From Lachnospiraceae bacterium (GTDB taxonomy: Bacteria > Bacillota > Clostridia > Lachnospirales > Lachnospiraceae): 32,618 nucleotides of DNA. Position numbers and translations under genes: made by a program. The stretch is taken from assembly GCA_009911185.1 (NCBI GenBank), contig QXWW01000039.1:1-32618 (forward strand). Direction: 5' to 3'. Below are positions 16,529-24,362 of the stretch, one piece after another. The notes under the pieces are model-generated. The model saw nothing but the letters and a program-made list of their open reading frames with translations, had not been told where the DNA came from and searched no databases. Position 1 is the stretch's first letter. Every line of letters begins with the position of its first letter.

Positions 16529-16879
16529 CTAATCCTCCAAATCATCTTCGCTTAACGCTTCTCCAAGAAAAAACACCCGGTAATACATTTCCAAAGATTC
16601 CAGCAATTCCTGCTTCGTCTGCTGAAGCTGTTTGATTTTCAACACGCTTCCTATATCATCATACAGAAGATCCCCTTCATCTGCAGCCGTCTGAAACTGC
16701 AGACTGCCCTCTTCGTCAAAAATCAACGTCAATGTTCCTCCAACATCTTCGGTATACAGCACGCACATAATCTTTAATTCATTCTTAATTCCTTCCGGCA
16801 AAGAGGCAAACTCTTCATTAAGATAATACTTTTGCGTATATGCGCAGGAACCGCACAACACTTTTTCTTCCTGATCCAT
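16529..16879 (-). CDS. DUF6145-like small protein
   Basis: The start is ATG 16879, preceded by AAGGAAGG and lying 10 nt after the birA stop. A longer frame to 17008 only overlaps birA. The 116-residue protein begins MDQEEKVLCGSCAYTQKYYL (a CxxC pair), has an alpha/beta middle (TEDVGGTLTLIFDEEGSLQF) and ends with a helix and an acidic tail (ALSEDDLED). I believe it is the DUF6145 family known from Lachnospiraceae beside birA and coaX, but that name is from memory. Function is unknown; the CxxC may bind metal. Confidence 0.75.
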   Translation of the reverse strand: MDQEEKVLCGSCAYTQKYYLNEEFASLPEGIKNELKIMCVLYTEDVGGTLTLIFDEEGSLQFQTAADEGDLLYDDIGSVLKIKQLQQTKQELLESLEMYYRVFFLGEALSEDDLED

Positions 16880-16889
16880 CTTTCCTTCC

Positions 16890-17894
16890 TTATACATAAC
16901 CATAAATTCCCCGCACAGACACCTCGCCCGAGGAAATCTGAACCTGTTCGCCACCTTTATCCACCAAAAGCTGTCCTCTCTGGTCAATGCCAAGTGCAAC
17001 GCCTTCATACTCTCCCAAAGGATCCAGTACCCGAACTTTACGGTTTCTGTTTACCAGCATATCATTGTATTCTTCCACCAAGACCGACAAATCCTGGGTC
17101 TGCAGATAAATTTCATAATACCTTTCAAACTGCTCTAACACTGACCCTAAAAGCTGCGCCCTGGAAATTTCAGCATCCTTCCCAAGCTGCATCATTTCCA
17201 AATCCAGAGACGTCGCTGTCTTGGCTATTTCCTGCGGAAATTCTTTATGATGCACATTAATTCCGGTCCCCACTACAATATGATTTATATAATCAACCTG
17301 TGCGCTCATTTCTGTCAAAATCCCCACAATTTTTTTCCCATGCAGCACAACATCATTGGGCCATTTGATCTGCGGTTTAAGCCCTGTGGTCTGACGTATT
17401 CCCTGGACTACCGCCATAGCTTTCACCAAAGTCAGCATAGGTGCGTTTGCCAGATCAATCTCAGGCTTCAGCAAAATAGTAAAAAATAAACCTGCTCCAT
17501 GAGGAGAACTCCAGCTGCGTCCCCTACGACCCCGGCCTGCAGTCTGCATGTCCGCTACCACTACGGTTCCATGCCAGGAAGTTTCCCCGGCCTCTTCTGC
17601 AATACGTTTCGCTTCCGTATTCGTAGAATCCAGTTCGTCAAAATAACGAACCGTTTTTCCCAGCCATTTTGTATGAAACCGGCTGACAATTTCACTTTCC
17701 GACAATATATCCGGCGCTGCTAATAAATGATAACCCTTATTCTGAACCGCCTCAATTACATATCCAGCCTCTTTCAATTGTTTGATTGCCTTCCACACAG
17801 CAGTTCTGGAAACTCCAAACTGTTCGCACAATTCCTGTCCTGACACATAACTGTCCTGATTCCGCCGCAGTTCCTGTAAAATCTTTGTTTTCAT
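16890..17894 (-). CDS. birA: Bifunctional biotin protein ligase / biotin operon repressor
   Basis: It activates biotin as biotinyl-AMP and attaches it to carboxylases, and its N-terminal domain can repress biotin genes. The 334-residue product has a winged helix (YVSGQELCEQFGVSRTAVWK, residues 15-34, to about 65), the ATP/biotin loop AGRGRRGRSWSSPHGAGLFF, and the catalytic-lysine motif KPQIKWPNDVVLHGKKIVGI. GTGINVHHKEFP and the C-terminal SH3-like domain (about 285-334) follow. The presence of the N-terminal helix-turn-helix makes this a group II BirA. It lies 48 nt after argF and runs into the DUF6145-like gene. Confidence 0.96.
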   Translation of the reverse strand: MKTKILQELRRNQDSYVSGQELCEQFGVSRTAVWKAIKQLKEAGYVIEAVQNKGYHLLAAPDILSESEIVSRFHTKWLGKTVRYFDELDSTNTEAKRIAEEAGETSWHGTVVVADMQTAGRGRRGRSWSSPHGAGLFFTILLKPEIDLANAPMLTLVKAMAVVQGIRQTTGLKPQIKWPNDVVLHGKKIVGILTEMSAQVDYINHIVVGTGINVHHKEFPQEIAKTATSLDLEMMQLGKDAEISRAQLLGSVLEQFERYYEIYLQTQDLSVLVEEYNDMLVNRNRKVRVLDPLGEYEGVALGIDQRGQLLVDKGGEQVQISSGEVSVRGIYGYV

Positions 17895-17942
17895 TCTTCC
17901 CCGCTATTCTGTGCACTTATAGACGCGCATCATTTTTGGTTT

Positions 17943-18929
17943 TTATTTCAATGTTGCATACATAATCGCCTTAATACTGTGCATCCGGTTCTCAGCTTCT
18001 TCGAATACCACCGACTGGCTGCTCTCAAATACTTCATTCGTGACTTCTATTTCATTCAGTCCGAATTTCTCATGCACCTGTTTCCCAATGGTAGTTTCAA
18101 GATCATGGAACGCCGGAAGGCAGTGCATAAAAACAGCCGTTTTCCTGGCATTCTCCATGACTTTTTTATTTACCTGATAGGGCATCAGCTCCCGGATACG
18201 CTCTGCCCATACCTCATCCGGCTCTCCCATAGATACCCATACATCCGTATAGATGACATCTGCGTCCCTGGTACCCTCCTCTACGTTTTCTGTAAGTGTA
18301 ATCGACGCGCCTGTCCCGCTGGCAATTTCCCGGCAGTTTTCTACCAGCTTCTGATCTGGAAAATATGGTTTACTGGTACATGCCACAAAATTCATACCCA
18401 GTTTTGCGCAGGTCACCATCAAGGAATTGCCCATATTGTAACGGGCGTCACCCATATAGACAAACTTGATACCTTCTAAATGTCCCAGCTTCTCCTTGAT
18501 CGTCAGCATATCTGCAATCATCTGGGTAGGATGAAATTCATTGGTCAACCCATTCCAGACCGGAATACCTGCATATTGGGCAAATTCCTCCACAATCTCC
18601 TGTCCATATCCGCGATATTCAATCCCATCAAACATACGACCCAGCACTCTTGCGGTATCTTTAATGCTTTCTTTTTTGCCAATTTGGGAACCAGACGGGT
18701 CCAGATAAGTCACATGCATCCCCAGGTCATGCGCTGCAACTTCAAAGGAACAGCGTGTTCTGGTACTCGTCTTCTCAAATATCAGGGCAATATTTTTTCC
18801 CTTTAATTCATCATGCAAAATCCCCTGCTTTTTCTTCTGTTTTAACTCTGCTGATAAATCAATGAGATATGTAATTTCCTCCGGTGTAAAATCCAATAAT
18901 TTTAAAAAATTACGTCCTTTTAAGTCCAT
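17943..18929 (-). CDS. argF: Ornithine carbamoyltransferase
   Basis: It condenses ornithine and carbamoyl phosphate to citrulline in arginine synthesis. The start at ATG 18929 ([20 protein letters not shown], the family's usual beginning) has GGAGG just upstream. In-frame ATGs at 18965 and 18941 and a start at 19028 would add residues not found in the family. Key motifs are [20 protein letters not shown] (carbamoyl phosphate loop), [17 protein letters not shown] and [10 protein letters not shown] (ornithine binding, catalytic Cys). Length is 328 residues, normal. Upstream is a 107-bp nested palindrome and a repeat-rich stretch. No canonical ARG box was evident to me. A catabolic argF cannot be excluded, but there are no arcA/arcC neighbours. 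Confidence 0.96.
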   Translation of the reverse strand: MDLKGRNFLKLLDFTPEEITYLIDLSAELKQKKKQGILHDELKGKNIALIFEKTSTRTRCSFEVAAHDLGMHVTYLDPSGSQIGKKESIKDTARVLGRMFDGIEYRGYGQEIVEEFAQYAGIPVWNGLTNEFHPTQMIADMLTIKEKLGHLEGIKFVYMGDARYNMGNSLMVTCAKLGMNFVACTSKPYFPDQKLVENCREIASGTGASITLTENVEEGTRDADVIYTDVWVSMGEPDEVWAERIRELMPYQVNKKVMENARKTAVFMHCLPAFHDLETTIGKQVHEKFGLNEIEVTNEVFESSQSVVFEEAENRMHSIKAIMYATLK

Positions 18930-18992
18930 CTTATCCTCCATACTGAACAAAGCTGGCAAGTCCATATTCCCCCCCTTACCCTCATTGAGGGT

Positions 18993-19099
18993 ACTGAAAA
19001 AGTCCAAATCATATAAGATTGAGGACAATATATAGAAACATACTTTTGTAAAATATCTATATATTGTATAGTCTCCGGTCGGAGATTGACTTTTTCAGT
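18993..19099. repeat. Nested palindromic element upstream of argF
   Basis: ACTGAAAAAGTC (18993-19004) and GACTTTTTCAGT (19088-19099) are perfect 12-bp inverted repeats. Inside lie CAATATATAGA (19026-19036) and TCTATATATTG (19056-19066), a perfect 11-bp pair, and the hairpin TCTCCG-GT-CGGAGA. Just outside is TACCCTCA-T-TGAGGGTA (about 18977-18993). As RNA or single-stranded DNA it would fold into a branched structure. It could be a small non-autonomous element or the argF leader. Confidence 0.6.
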
Positions 19100-19109
19100 G
19101 GCCCCCCAT

Positions 19110-19640
19110 TTTGGAGGGAATTGGTTTGCACACTTTGACCGCACCGCTCATAATTGCGAAGCAATCTTTATCTCCTGTGCGTGTGCGCATATTGTTTTTT
19201 ATTCTACAGAAAGACACTTTCAAGCTTTTGCATGACAAGGTCTTTCCTAATAGAAGAACAAAGTGGGCAAGCTCACTTCATCCCCCTTAGCCCCAATTTT
19301 GGGGGAAGGGGTTTGCGCACTTTGACGCGCCGGATGCTTATTACGGAAAATGAAATTCCTTTGCATCCGTGCGCATAAATGTTTTTTATCTTATAGGAAA
19401 ATACTTTTACACATTAACATAACAAGGTATTTCCTATAAGAGAACAAAGCGGACAAGTCCGCTTCAACTCCCGAAATCCCTCATTTATAAGGGGCTTAGG
19501 CAATTTGCCACGGCGCACATAATTCCTCTCATGTGCGTGTGCTTATTCTTTTCCTTCTCCAGGAAAGATACGTTCACACTTTCATGTGATAAGCTCTTTT
19601 CTATATACAAAGAATCCTGGGTTAAGCCGCTGGATCTTAC
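19110..19640. repeat. Degenerate ~187-bp tandem repeats with conserved hairpins
   Basis: Three related units start near 19125, 19312 and 19504 (for example TTTGCACACTTTGAC and TTTGCGCACTTTGAC, 187 bp apart). Each has a G+C-rich hairpin, a TTTTTTAT stretch, and an inverted repeat such as CTTATAGGAAA/TTTCCTATAAG (19390-19400/19430-19440). Units one and two also have a short hairpin: GTGGGC-AA-GCTCAC and GCGGAC-AA-GTCCGC. The third is shorter. No coding frame is convincing. Confidence 0.65.
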
Positions 19641-19682
19641 TTCGACGACTTAAGGCGGATATCTAACCGCCAGAAATAAAAC

Positions 19683-20618
19683 TTAATTTTCCTTAGCAAT
19701 CTCTGTAATGGCTTTGGAAAGACCAGCAAGCCCCTGTATTTCAGAAGGAATAATAATCTTTGTAGCTTTACCGTCCGCAGCCTTCATAAATGCTTCCAAA
19801 CTCTTAAGCTGCAATACTGCGCTGTCTGGCGCTGCCTCTCTCAAGAAACGCAGTCCATCCGCATTTGCCTGCTGTATCCGCAGGATTGCCTCTGCCTGGC
19901 CCTCTGCTTCCCGCATGGTCGCCTCCTTCTTTGCCTCTGCGCGAAGAATTGCCGCCTGCTTCTCTGCCTCTGCGTCCAGAATTGCCGACTCTTTCTTTCC
20001 CTGTGCCACCAGCACAGTTGCCGTTTTTTCTCCTTCCGCCTGCGTAACCGCCGCACGGCGTTCCCTTTCCGCCTTTGCCTGCTTTTCCATAGAATCCTGA
20101 ATTTGCTGAGGAGGAATAATATTTTTTAACTCCACGCGGTTCACCTTAATTCCCCAGGGGTCTGTAGCCACATCCAGCGAAGAACGCATTTTCGTATTAA
20201 TCAGCTCCCTGGAAGTCAGTGTCTCATCCAGCTCCAAATCACCGATAATATTACGCAATGTGGTAGCAGTCAGATTTTCAATCGCCATAATTGGATTTTC
20301 CACACCATAAGCAAAGAGCTTTGGATCTGTTATCTGAAAATATACCACCGTATCAATCCGCATGGTTACATTATCTTTGGTGATTACCGGCTGCGGTGCA
20401 AAATCCACCACCTGTTCTTTCAAAAGCACACGTTTTGCCACCCGGTCAATAAACGGCACTTTAAAATGCAGCCCTACGCCCCAGGTTCCCTGATAACCAC
20501 CCAGACGCTCAATAACAAGGGCGTGAGCCTGAGGTACAATCTTCACACAAGATGACACAATTATCAGTGCAAACAAAATTAATAAAGCGATTACTAAAAA
20601 ACTAATTCCATTCTCCAT
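19683..20618 (-). CDS. SPFH/Band 7 (stomatin/QmcA-like) membrane protein
   Basis: A 311-residue protein with an N-terminal membrane segment (ISFLVIALLILFALIIVSSC), the SPFH domain (about 30-185, including VITKDNVTMRIDTVVYFQIT), and a long Ala/Glu-rich coiled coil (about 185-255). It ends in a C-terminal helix region (AAPDSAVLQLKSLEAFMKAA). Such proteins form large ring or cage oligomers marking membrane microdomains, usually with an NfeD protein. Here the NfeD gene precedes it by 39 nt, so the pair is an operon. GGAGG lies before the ATG. The coiled-coil composition makes it QmcA/stomatin-like rather than HflK/C. Confidence 0.94.
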   Translation of the reverse strand: MENGISFLVIALLILFALIIVSSCVKIVPQAHALVIERLGGYQGTWGVGLHFKVPFIDRVAKRVLLKEQVVDFAPQPVITKDNVTMRIDTVVYFQITDPKLFAYGVENPIMAIENLTATTLRNIIGDLELDETLTSRELINTKMRSSLDVATDPWGIKVNRVELKNIIPPQQIQDSMEKQAKAERERRAAVTQAEGEKTATVLVAQGKKESAILDAEAEKQAAILRAEAKKEATMREAEGQAEAILRIQQANADGLRFLREAAPDSAVLQLKSLEAFMKAADGKATKIIIPSEIQGLAGLSKAITEIAKEN

Positions 20619-20657
20619 GTTCTATTCCTCCATATTTTTGTAATCTATTCACCTTAC

Positions 20658-21092
20658 TTATTTCTGAATCTTTTCTCTTACCATCAATTTCACACCGTTA
20701 ATTTCCACAACTTCCACATGCGCGTTCTTATAGATTACCGTCTCATTTATGGAACGCGCCGTCCATTCCTGCCCTTCCACGCTGACTTGTCCCTGTGCCT
20801 TTAGATTGTCAATATCCTGAATGACAACTGCCGTCTTGCCAAGCAAACTTTCGGCATTGGTACGGGTTCTGTCCTTATTGAGAAATTCAACTGCAAAAGG
20901 TCTTGTAAGGGCAAGCAACAATACAGATACCACCACAAACAAAATGACCTGAACTAAGAGGTTCGCTCCCATCAGGCTGGCAATAAATGCCGCCAGCGCT
21001 CCTCCGGCAAACCAGATCGTGGTAAGACCAAGAGTAATAATCTCTGTCACAGCCATAATGATAATTACAATTAACCAGAAAATACCATCCAA
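20658..21092 (-). CDS. NfeD family membrane protein (short type)
   Basis: The start is TTG 21092, eight bases after GGAGG. The 144-residue product has membrane segments near 3-24, 28-46 and 48-64 (LVQVILFVVVSVLLLALTRP). A C-terminal OB-fold domain (about 80-144, GKTAVVIQDIDNLKAQGQVS) follows, as in short NfeD proteins without the ClpP-like protease domain. It forms an operon with the SPFH gene directly downstream, and the two products are expected to act together in membrane organisation. Confidence 0.93.
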   Translation of the reverse strand: MDGIFWLIVIIIMAVTEIITLGLTTIWFAGGALAAFIASLMGANLLVQVILFVVVSVLLLALTRPFAVEFLNKDRTRTNAESLLGKTAVVIQDIDNLKAQGQVSVEGQEWTARSINETVIYKNAHVEVVEINGVKLMVREKIQK

Positions 21093-21719
21093 AAAGTTTT
21101 CCTCCTTTCAGAGTGCTTCTTTATTTCTTTAGTTATATTACTATATTTTCCCTAAGAATACAATCTTTAATCAGAGATTGCCACTGATTTACAACAGAAT
21201 AAAAAAGCTCTAATTACCTAAATCAATATATCATATATTGATTCGTTAACCGAACTAATATTGTGGCTGCTTGACACTCGGATGAACTGTACAGAATGAG
21301 TTTTCATATGCTTCGTTTTATTTCTTAGCCGTAGCGGTGGCTACGGCTAGGTTTTCTGACGTAGTAGCTGGACAATTAGGCAAGTGAAAATGCCAATTAC
21401 TTAAATATTCGTTGTACTAGCTATTTGGAAACGTTATATTAGGAGATCAAACAAAGCAAAAGGAAATTTAAGCAAGCAATTGGACGAGTTGTCAGGTGAA
21501 CAGAACACTGGTGCCCAGGCACCTCTCACTTTCTTCTTTATAGAATACCTTCAAACTTTAACGTAACGGATTCCTTTCTATAGGGATTCGGATGCCAAAG
21601 CTATTTTCGCTCTTACACTCATACTATATATTACTGTTACAAGCATTCTTACATACCAATATCAATATATGGTATAGAGTGGATATACTACATCCTTTTG
21701 ACACCCAATTCCTATAGAA
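21093..21719. other. Gene-free stretch with palindromes upstream of nfeD
   Basis: No coding frame is convincing. It holds AATCAATATAT-C-ATATATTGATT (21221-21243, 11-bp arms), TAGCCGTAGC-GGTG-GCTACGGCTA (21326-21349, terminator-like in plus orientation with TTTT after it), and GGTGCC-CA-GGCACC (about 21510-21523). On the minus strand TATAGT is followed by ATGAGTGTAAGAG near 21610-21640, the same initial sequence as at the merR promoter. I infer an nfeD promoter with a long leader. Confidence 0.4.
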
Positions 21720-22435
21720 ATCAGAACCACCGGCTTAGCCGGTGGTTTGCTCAAGCCCTATAAGGGCTTATTACCAGCGTTGGAGCCTAAAGGCTCATCG
21801 AATAAGTTCACCAACCGCAAAACATTTACCTGCAGAACCCCCTGGGTTCTCTTTACCTGCTTTGTTTTACCTGCTCACCCGTAAACGGGTCTATGTACTC
21901 TTTCAATGTCATCTGGTCGTACTCTAAATCTTCCTGTAACTGGTTTCTTATATACTCTTCGATTTTCTTTGCATTCTTTCCCACTGTATCTACATAATAT
22001 CCCCTTCACCAGAAATGCCTGCTCCCATACTTATATTTCAAATTTGCATGTCTTTCGAATATCATAAGAGTACTTTTTCCCTTTAAATATCCTATGAAAC
22101 TTGATATACTGATGCTCGGCGGTATCTCCACCAGCATATGCACATGGTCTGGGCACATCTCTGCCTCCACTATTTTTACCCCTTTTCTTTTGCAGAGCGT
22201 ACTGAGTATGTTTGCTATATCTCTTTTCAGCTTTCCATATATAATCTTTCTTCTGAACTTTGGCGCAAATACAATATGGTACTTACAATTCCACTTTGTA
22301 TGTGCTAAACTATTTACATCCATTTTGGATACCTCCTTTGATTTCGTGCGGTTGGCGAACCAGCACTATTATATCATTGGAGGTTTTTTTACTGTAAGCT
22401 GAAGCTATGCTGACACACCTGCATAGCAGGTGGTT
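21720..22435 (-). mobile_element. IS200/IS605-type insertion sequence (tnpA only)
   Basis: A single transposase gene is flanked by subterminal hairpins and not by inverted terminal repeats, as in the IS200 group. The hairpin at 21725-21747 (AACCACCGGC-TTA-GCCGGTGGTT) lies past the gene's 3' side, and CACCTGC-ATA-GCAGGTG (22416-22432) lies before its 5' side. No tnpB accompanies it. The exact ends cannot be set without a second copy. Confidence 0.7.
21853..22323 (-). pseudogene. tnpA: IS200 transposase TnpA with one premature UGA
   Basis: TnpA is an HUH/Y1 single-strand transposase. The frame starts MDVNSLAHTKWNCKYHIVFA, has the HUH motif in EMCPDHVHMLVEIPPSISIS, and reads to SRHFW, where TGA (22008-22006) stands in place of the cysteine usual in FWCRGYYVDTVG. 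The frame then continues intact: RGYYVDTVGKNAKKIEEYIR and onward to TAA at 21853. The catalytic tyrosine region (YYVDTVG) lies behind the stop, so the 105-residue product is inactive. One base change would restore the gene. Confidence 0.85.
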
Positions 22436-22503
22436 TATTCGTTTCCAAAAGTTCCGTTTCTCTGTTGAGAAACTCCACAATGTGAAACAGGCTAAAGCCT
22501 GAC

Positions 22504-22531
22504 AAAAAAGGACAGGTAAAATTACCTGCCC
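22504..22531 (-). terminator. Terminator of the cell-wall hydrolase gene
   Basis: GGACAGGTAA (22510-22519) and TTACCTGCCC (22522-22531) form a 10-bp stem with one mismatch. On the minus strand TTTTTT follows directly (22509-22504). It lies 25 nt beyond the hydrolase stop. Confidence 0.85.
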
Positions 22532-22555
22532 TGCCAATTTATATCTATTCTATTA

Positions 22556-23989
22556 TTAGAAGAATACATGATTTCCAATCACAAGTCCCTGTGCAGAACC
22601 AGCACGCCGGAAACTTGTTGCGCCGCCTACATTATCCGCGCCGTTAATCGCTTCCTGTGCCGCGCTCATACAACTGCCGCTGACTCCGCTTGCCAGTACA
22701 CTTGCCAACGCACCGCTGGAAGCCGGAGTGAACTGCCCGCTCTGATAGATTACACCGGAAATACTTCCCGCATACCCTGCACGAAGACGGTTCATCACCA
22801 CTGCGCCAACTGCAAGCTGTCCTTCATAAGGTTCGCTTCCTGCCTCGCACTGAATCAATGCCCCTAAAAGAGTCACCTCATCATAAGAAGCTGATGCAGC
22901 TCCTCTCTGCTGAGTATCTCCGCTTTGCTGTGCGGCCGCTTTCTCTGCCTCTTCCGCCGCGATCATTGCCTGTTCTTCCTCAATGGAAATTGCTTTTCCA
23001 AGTTCTAATTCCACATTGACAAATTCAGCGCTGACATAACCTGTCTGATCATCCACCTTTACAGGTACCCAGCCTTCAATCTGTTCTGCTTCTTTATTTA
23101 CTTTAATCTTGCCTTCTTCTTCTAAAACATCCAATATTTTTACATTTTCTTCTGCAGAAGGAGTCTCTCTTACTCTTACGCCGCCAGTTACCGCTGTTGC
23201 ATAAGTGGTTCCCAGCTCGTTTGCAAGCGTCTCTGCTTCAAGACCTGTAACACAAAACTCATTCTTTACATAACCTTCCACACTTCCGGAACTGATTCTG
23301 GTCCATTCCTCTCCCCTTTCCAGAATGTCTGCGACCGCACCTTTATGAAGTTTGCCTGCAAGTTCTGCTTCACTGGAAGCCTCCGTGCGAATATTCAAAT
23401 ATTCCTCTACATTCGGCATTAACTTTTCTGCCCATGGAGAAACCTCCTGCGTTGCTGTCTCAGCAATCTGCTCCTCTGGATTTGCACATACTTCTGTCTC
23501 TTCCGGCTTCACAGTTTCTTCCGGCTGTTGCGCCGCTTCCGGTTTTACGGCTGCTTCCTGCTCTGTCTCTCCTGGCTGTTCTGCTTCTGGCTGTTCTATT
23601 TTCTCTGTTTTCGTAATATCTGGCTGCTCTGCCTCTTCCAGTTTTGCAGTTTCTTCTATTTGAACGTCTCCTTGAATATCTTCTTCCTTAGCTGCCTCCT
23701 GCGATTGATTTATTTTTACTGATTTTGCAGTTTGCTCCGCCTTAACCTTCTTGTTACCTTTTTGAGATTTTTCAGGCAATTTCGCTACTGTGGCTGCTAC
23801 CACATGAATCTGCCTTTTTTGTTTCATTACATTTTCAATACTTTCTTCTTTGGGCTCCGCGATCAATTCTACTATCTGGCTATCTAAATCAGCACTGGCT
23901 GGTACATATACGGGCACTGCTGTAAATGCCAGGGCCAGTGAAAATGCTGCAACCACTCCGCTTTCCATAACCTTCTTATCGAATTTCAT
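22556..23989 (-). CDS. Secreted SH3-domain cell wall hydrolase (SleB/CwlJ-type)
   Basis: A 477-residue exported protein. AGGAGG precedes the ATG. Residues 1-33 are a signal peptide (VVAAFSLALAFTAVPVYVPA). About 50-190 is a low-complexity Glu/Gln/Pro/Thr spacer. Two bacterial SH3 domains follow (about 195-250, EYLNIRTEASSEAELAGKLH; and about 268-330, GGVRVRETPSAEENVKILDV), which bind peptidoglycan. The C-terminal Hydrolase_2 domain (about 370-477) has ALIQCEAGSEPYEGQLAVGA with the catalytic glutamate expected of SleB-like transglycosylases, and ends in VIGNHVFF. SleB is a spore-germination enzyme, but this fusion looks like a vegetative wall enzyme. Its promoter carries WalR-like boxes. Confidence 0.93.
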   Translation of the reverse strand: MKFDKKVMESGVVAAFSLALAFTAVPVYVPASADLDSQIVELIAEPKEESIENVMKQKRQIHVVAATVAKLPEKSQKGNKKVKAEQTAKSVKINQSQEAAKEEDIQGDVQIEETAKLEEAEQPDITKTEKIEQPEAEQPGETEQEAAVKPEAAQQPEETVKPEETEVCANPEEQIAETATQEVSPWAEKLMPNVEEYLNIRTEASSEAELAGKLHKGAVADILERGEEWTRISSGSVEGYVKNEFCVTGLEAETLANELGTTYATAVTGGVRVRETPSAEENVKILDVLEEEGKIKVNKEAEQIEGWVPVKVDDQTGYVSAEFVNVELELGKAISIEEEQAMIAAEEAEKAAAQQSGDTQQRGAASASYDEVTLLGALIQCEAGSEPYEGQLAVGAVVMNRLRAGYAGSISGVIYQSGQFTPASSGALASVLASGVSGSCMSAAQEAINGADNVGGATSFRRAGSAQGLVIGNHVFF

Positions 23990-24017
23990 GTTAACCTCCT
24001 GAGATATAAAACAACTT

Positions 24018-24034
24018 TGTTACAGGTTTGTAAT
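24018..24034 (+). promoter_or_regulatory. WalR-like box in the hydrolase leader
   Basis: TGTTAC (24018-24023) and TGTAAT (24029-24034), spaced by 5 nt, match the WalR consensus TGTWAH-N5-TGTWAH on the plus strand. It lies in the 5' leader of the hydrolase transcript. Confidence 0.5.
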
Positions 24035-24072
24035 TCTAATCAAACAATTCTCGTTCAAAATTATTACATATG

Positions 24073-24089
24073 TTACAAACTTATTACAC
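24073..24089 (-). promoter_or_regulatory. WalR-like box at the hydrolase transcription start
   Basis: On the minus strand TGTAAT (24089-24084), 5 nt, TGTAAC (24078-24073) matches TGTWAH-N5-TGTWAH exactly. It begins at the last base of the -10 element. A further TGTAAT lies at 24069-24064. Confidence 0.65.
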
Positions 24090-24117
24090 TATAGCAAAAT
24101 TTTCGTAAATTGTCAAG
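24089..24117 (-). promoter_or_regulatory. Strong promoter of the cell-wall hydrolase
   Basis: Consensus TTGACA (24117-24112), 17 nt, then TATAGT (24094-24089). Transcription should start near 24082, giving a leader of about 90 nt. Confidence 0.8.
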
Positions 24118-24301
24118 TTTCGTTTAGTCACGAAAATGTAACTATCTTTTTAGACTTTAGATGATACAAATTATACAAAATGCTAAAAAAAATAATTATC
24201 AGGGGTATATAGTATCCTTGTCTGCCATTCTATCCATACACAATCTTTACATTATTTTACCCAACACAGCACAAAATATAAATTTTTTTAACATAAGTAA
24301 A

Positions 24302-24343
24302 GGCATCGCTCCACTACCTGTTATGGTAATTTCACGATACCTT
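24302..24343 (-). terminator. Stem-loop after the polyferredoxin gene
   Basis: AGGCATCG (24302-24309) pairs with CGATACCT (24336-24343) with one G-U pair in RNA. It lies 20 nt beyond the stop of the redox operon. The following bases are A/T-rich but the T run is weak, so it is only a probable terminator. Confidence 0.45.
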
Positions 24344-24362
24344 CTTTGATAAAATACGGATG

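Noticed and set aside
18929-19028. Longer argF start at 19028 giving a 361-residue protein
   Set aside because: The extra N-terminus is encoded by the nested palindrome region, has no family similarity, and a good ribosome binding site precedes ATG 18929.
19842-20100. Several open frames antisense or out of frame within the SPFH gene
   Set aside because: They arise from the repetitive Ala/Glu coiled-coil codons; composition is low-complexity with no ribosome binding sites.
22006-22008. UGA at a cysteine position in TnpA read as selenocysteine
   Set aside because: IS200 transposases are not selenoproteins, no selenocysteine insertion hairpin is evident just after the codon, and a plain nonsense mutation explains it.
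23352-23722. Plus-strand Ser/Cys/Leu-rich open frames opposite the hydrolase gene
   Set aside because: They mirror the Glu/Pro/Gln spacer on the coding strand and have no start signals.
24161-24349. Plus-strand 62-residue open frame in the gap before the polyferredoxin gene
   Set aside because: No ribosome binding site, A+T-driven composition, and it overlaps the putative terminator of the redox operon.
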